Of a stretch of DNA of 6,691 nucleotides, positions 6,644 to 6,691 are shown one piece after another. The notes below the pieces were generated by a model. That model saw only the letters and a list, made by a program, of their open reading frames with translations. It had not been told where the DNA came from and did not search any database. A program made the position numbers and the translations under genes. How positions within the stretch are numbered: the first letter of the stretch is position 1; each line of letters begins with the position of its first letter. The DNA lies in contig CAMRBO010000030.1 of NCBI GenBank assembly GCA_947040465.1, positions 1 through 6,691 of the forward strand. Reading direction: 5' to 3'. The DNA comes from an uncultured Mycoplasma sp. Its GTDB lineage: Bacteria; Bacillota_I; Bacilli_A; Mycoplasmatales; Metamycoplasmataceae.

Positions 6644-6691
6644 AGATCGGAAGAGCACACGTCTGAACTCCAGTCACTCCGGAGAATCTCG
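6644..6691 (+). other. Illumina TruSeq adapter contamination
   Basis: Bases 6644-6677 are the 34-base TruSeq read-1 adapter beginning AGATCGGAAGAGC and ending CCAGTCAC. They are followed by an 8-base index, TCCGGAGA (6678-6685), and ATCTCG (6686-6691), the start of the P7 flow-cell sequence. Translated in the frame of the preceding gene it yields RSEEHTSELQS, and on the minus strand a protein starting MCSSDL, both well-known contamination peptides. It is not genomic and should be trimmed. Confidence 0.99.

Noticed and set aside
6460..6660. Minus-strand 66-aa protein starting MCSSDL
   Set aside because: Its start codon and first residues come from the Illumina adapter; the remainder is antisense to the ATPase gene.

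Overview
The window is AT-rich bacterial DNA read with genetic code 4. About 30 in-frame TGA codons stand for tryptophan across six genes, and I found only one in-frame TGG, in hsdM. The glycosidase gene alone uses 16 TGA. With the ribosomal protein S4 type and the very low GC content, this points to a mollicute (Mycoplasma, Mesoplasma, Entomoplasma or Spiroplasma relatives); I cannot safely name a genus or species. Read with the standard code, every gene here would look broken. All coordinates below use TGA = Trp.

Layout. Bases 1-47 are a pyrimidine-only stretch with a 30-T homopolymer at the contig edge. rpsD (59-661, minus strand) is housekeeping. It is divergent from a GH1 phospho-beta-glycosidase gene (896-2401, plus strand). 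The 234-base gap between them holds a short palindrome, a long AT hairpin and a consensus -10 box. A clear rho-independent terminator (2459-2484) ends the glycosidase unit.

The second half (2521-6643) is a tightly packed defence operon on the plus strand. It contains a single-domain HsdS-like protein with a non-ATG start (2622-3185), hsdM (3175-4746), a full two-TRD hsdS with four tandem ELTA (TAEL-type) repeats (4746-5912), and the 5' part of an OLD-family ATPase/nuclease-like gene (5912 to the contig end). Adjacent genes overlap by 11, 1 and 1 bases, so translational coupling is likely. No hsdR is present; if it exists it lies past the contig end. HsdM plus HsdS would form the modification methyltransferase. 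The OLD-like ATPase may be an added anti-phage effector or the first gene of a Gabija-like pair.

The most interesting structure is the operon's promoter region. A predicted promoter (2565-2594) lies between two perfect 14-base inverted repeats (2521-2534 and 2607-2620). The inner arm carries the Shine-Dalgarno sequence of the first gene. This is the architecture expected of an invertible, phase-variable promoter, though nothing here proves inversion. The in-frame 12-base repeat in hsdS could add a second layer of variation, in recognition-site spacing.

Technical warning: bases 6644-6691 are Illumina TruSeq adapter plus an index, not genome. They continue the last reading frame by chance and create false protein sequence on both strands.
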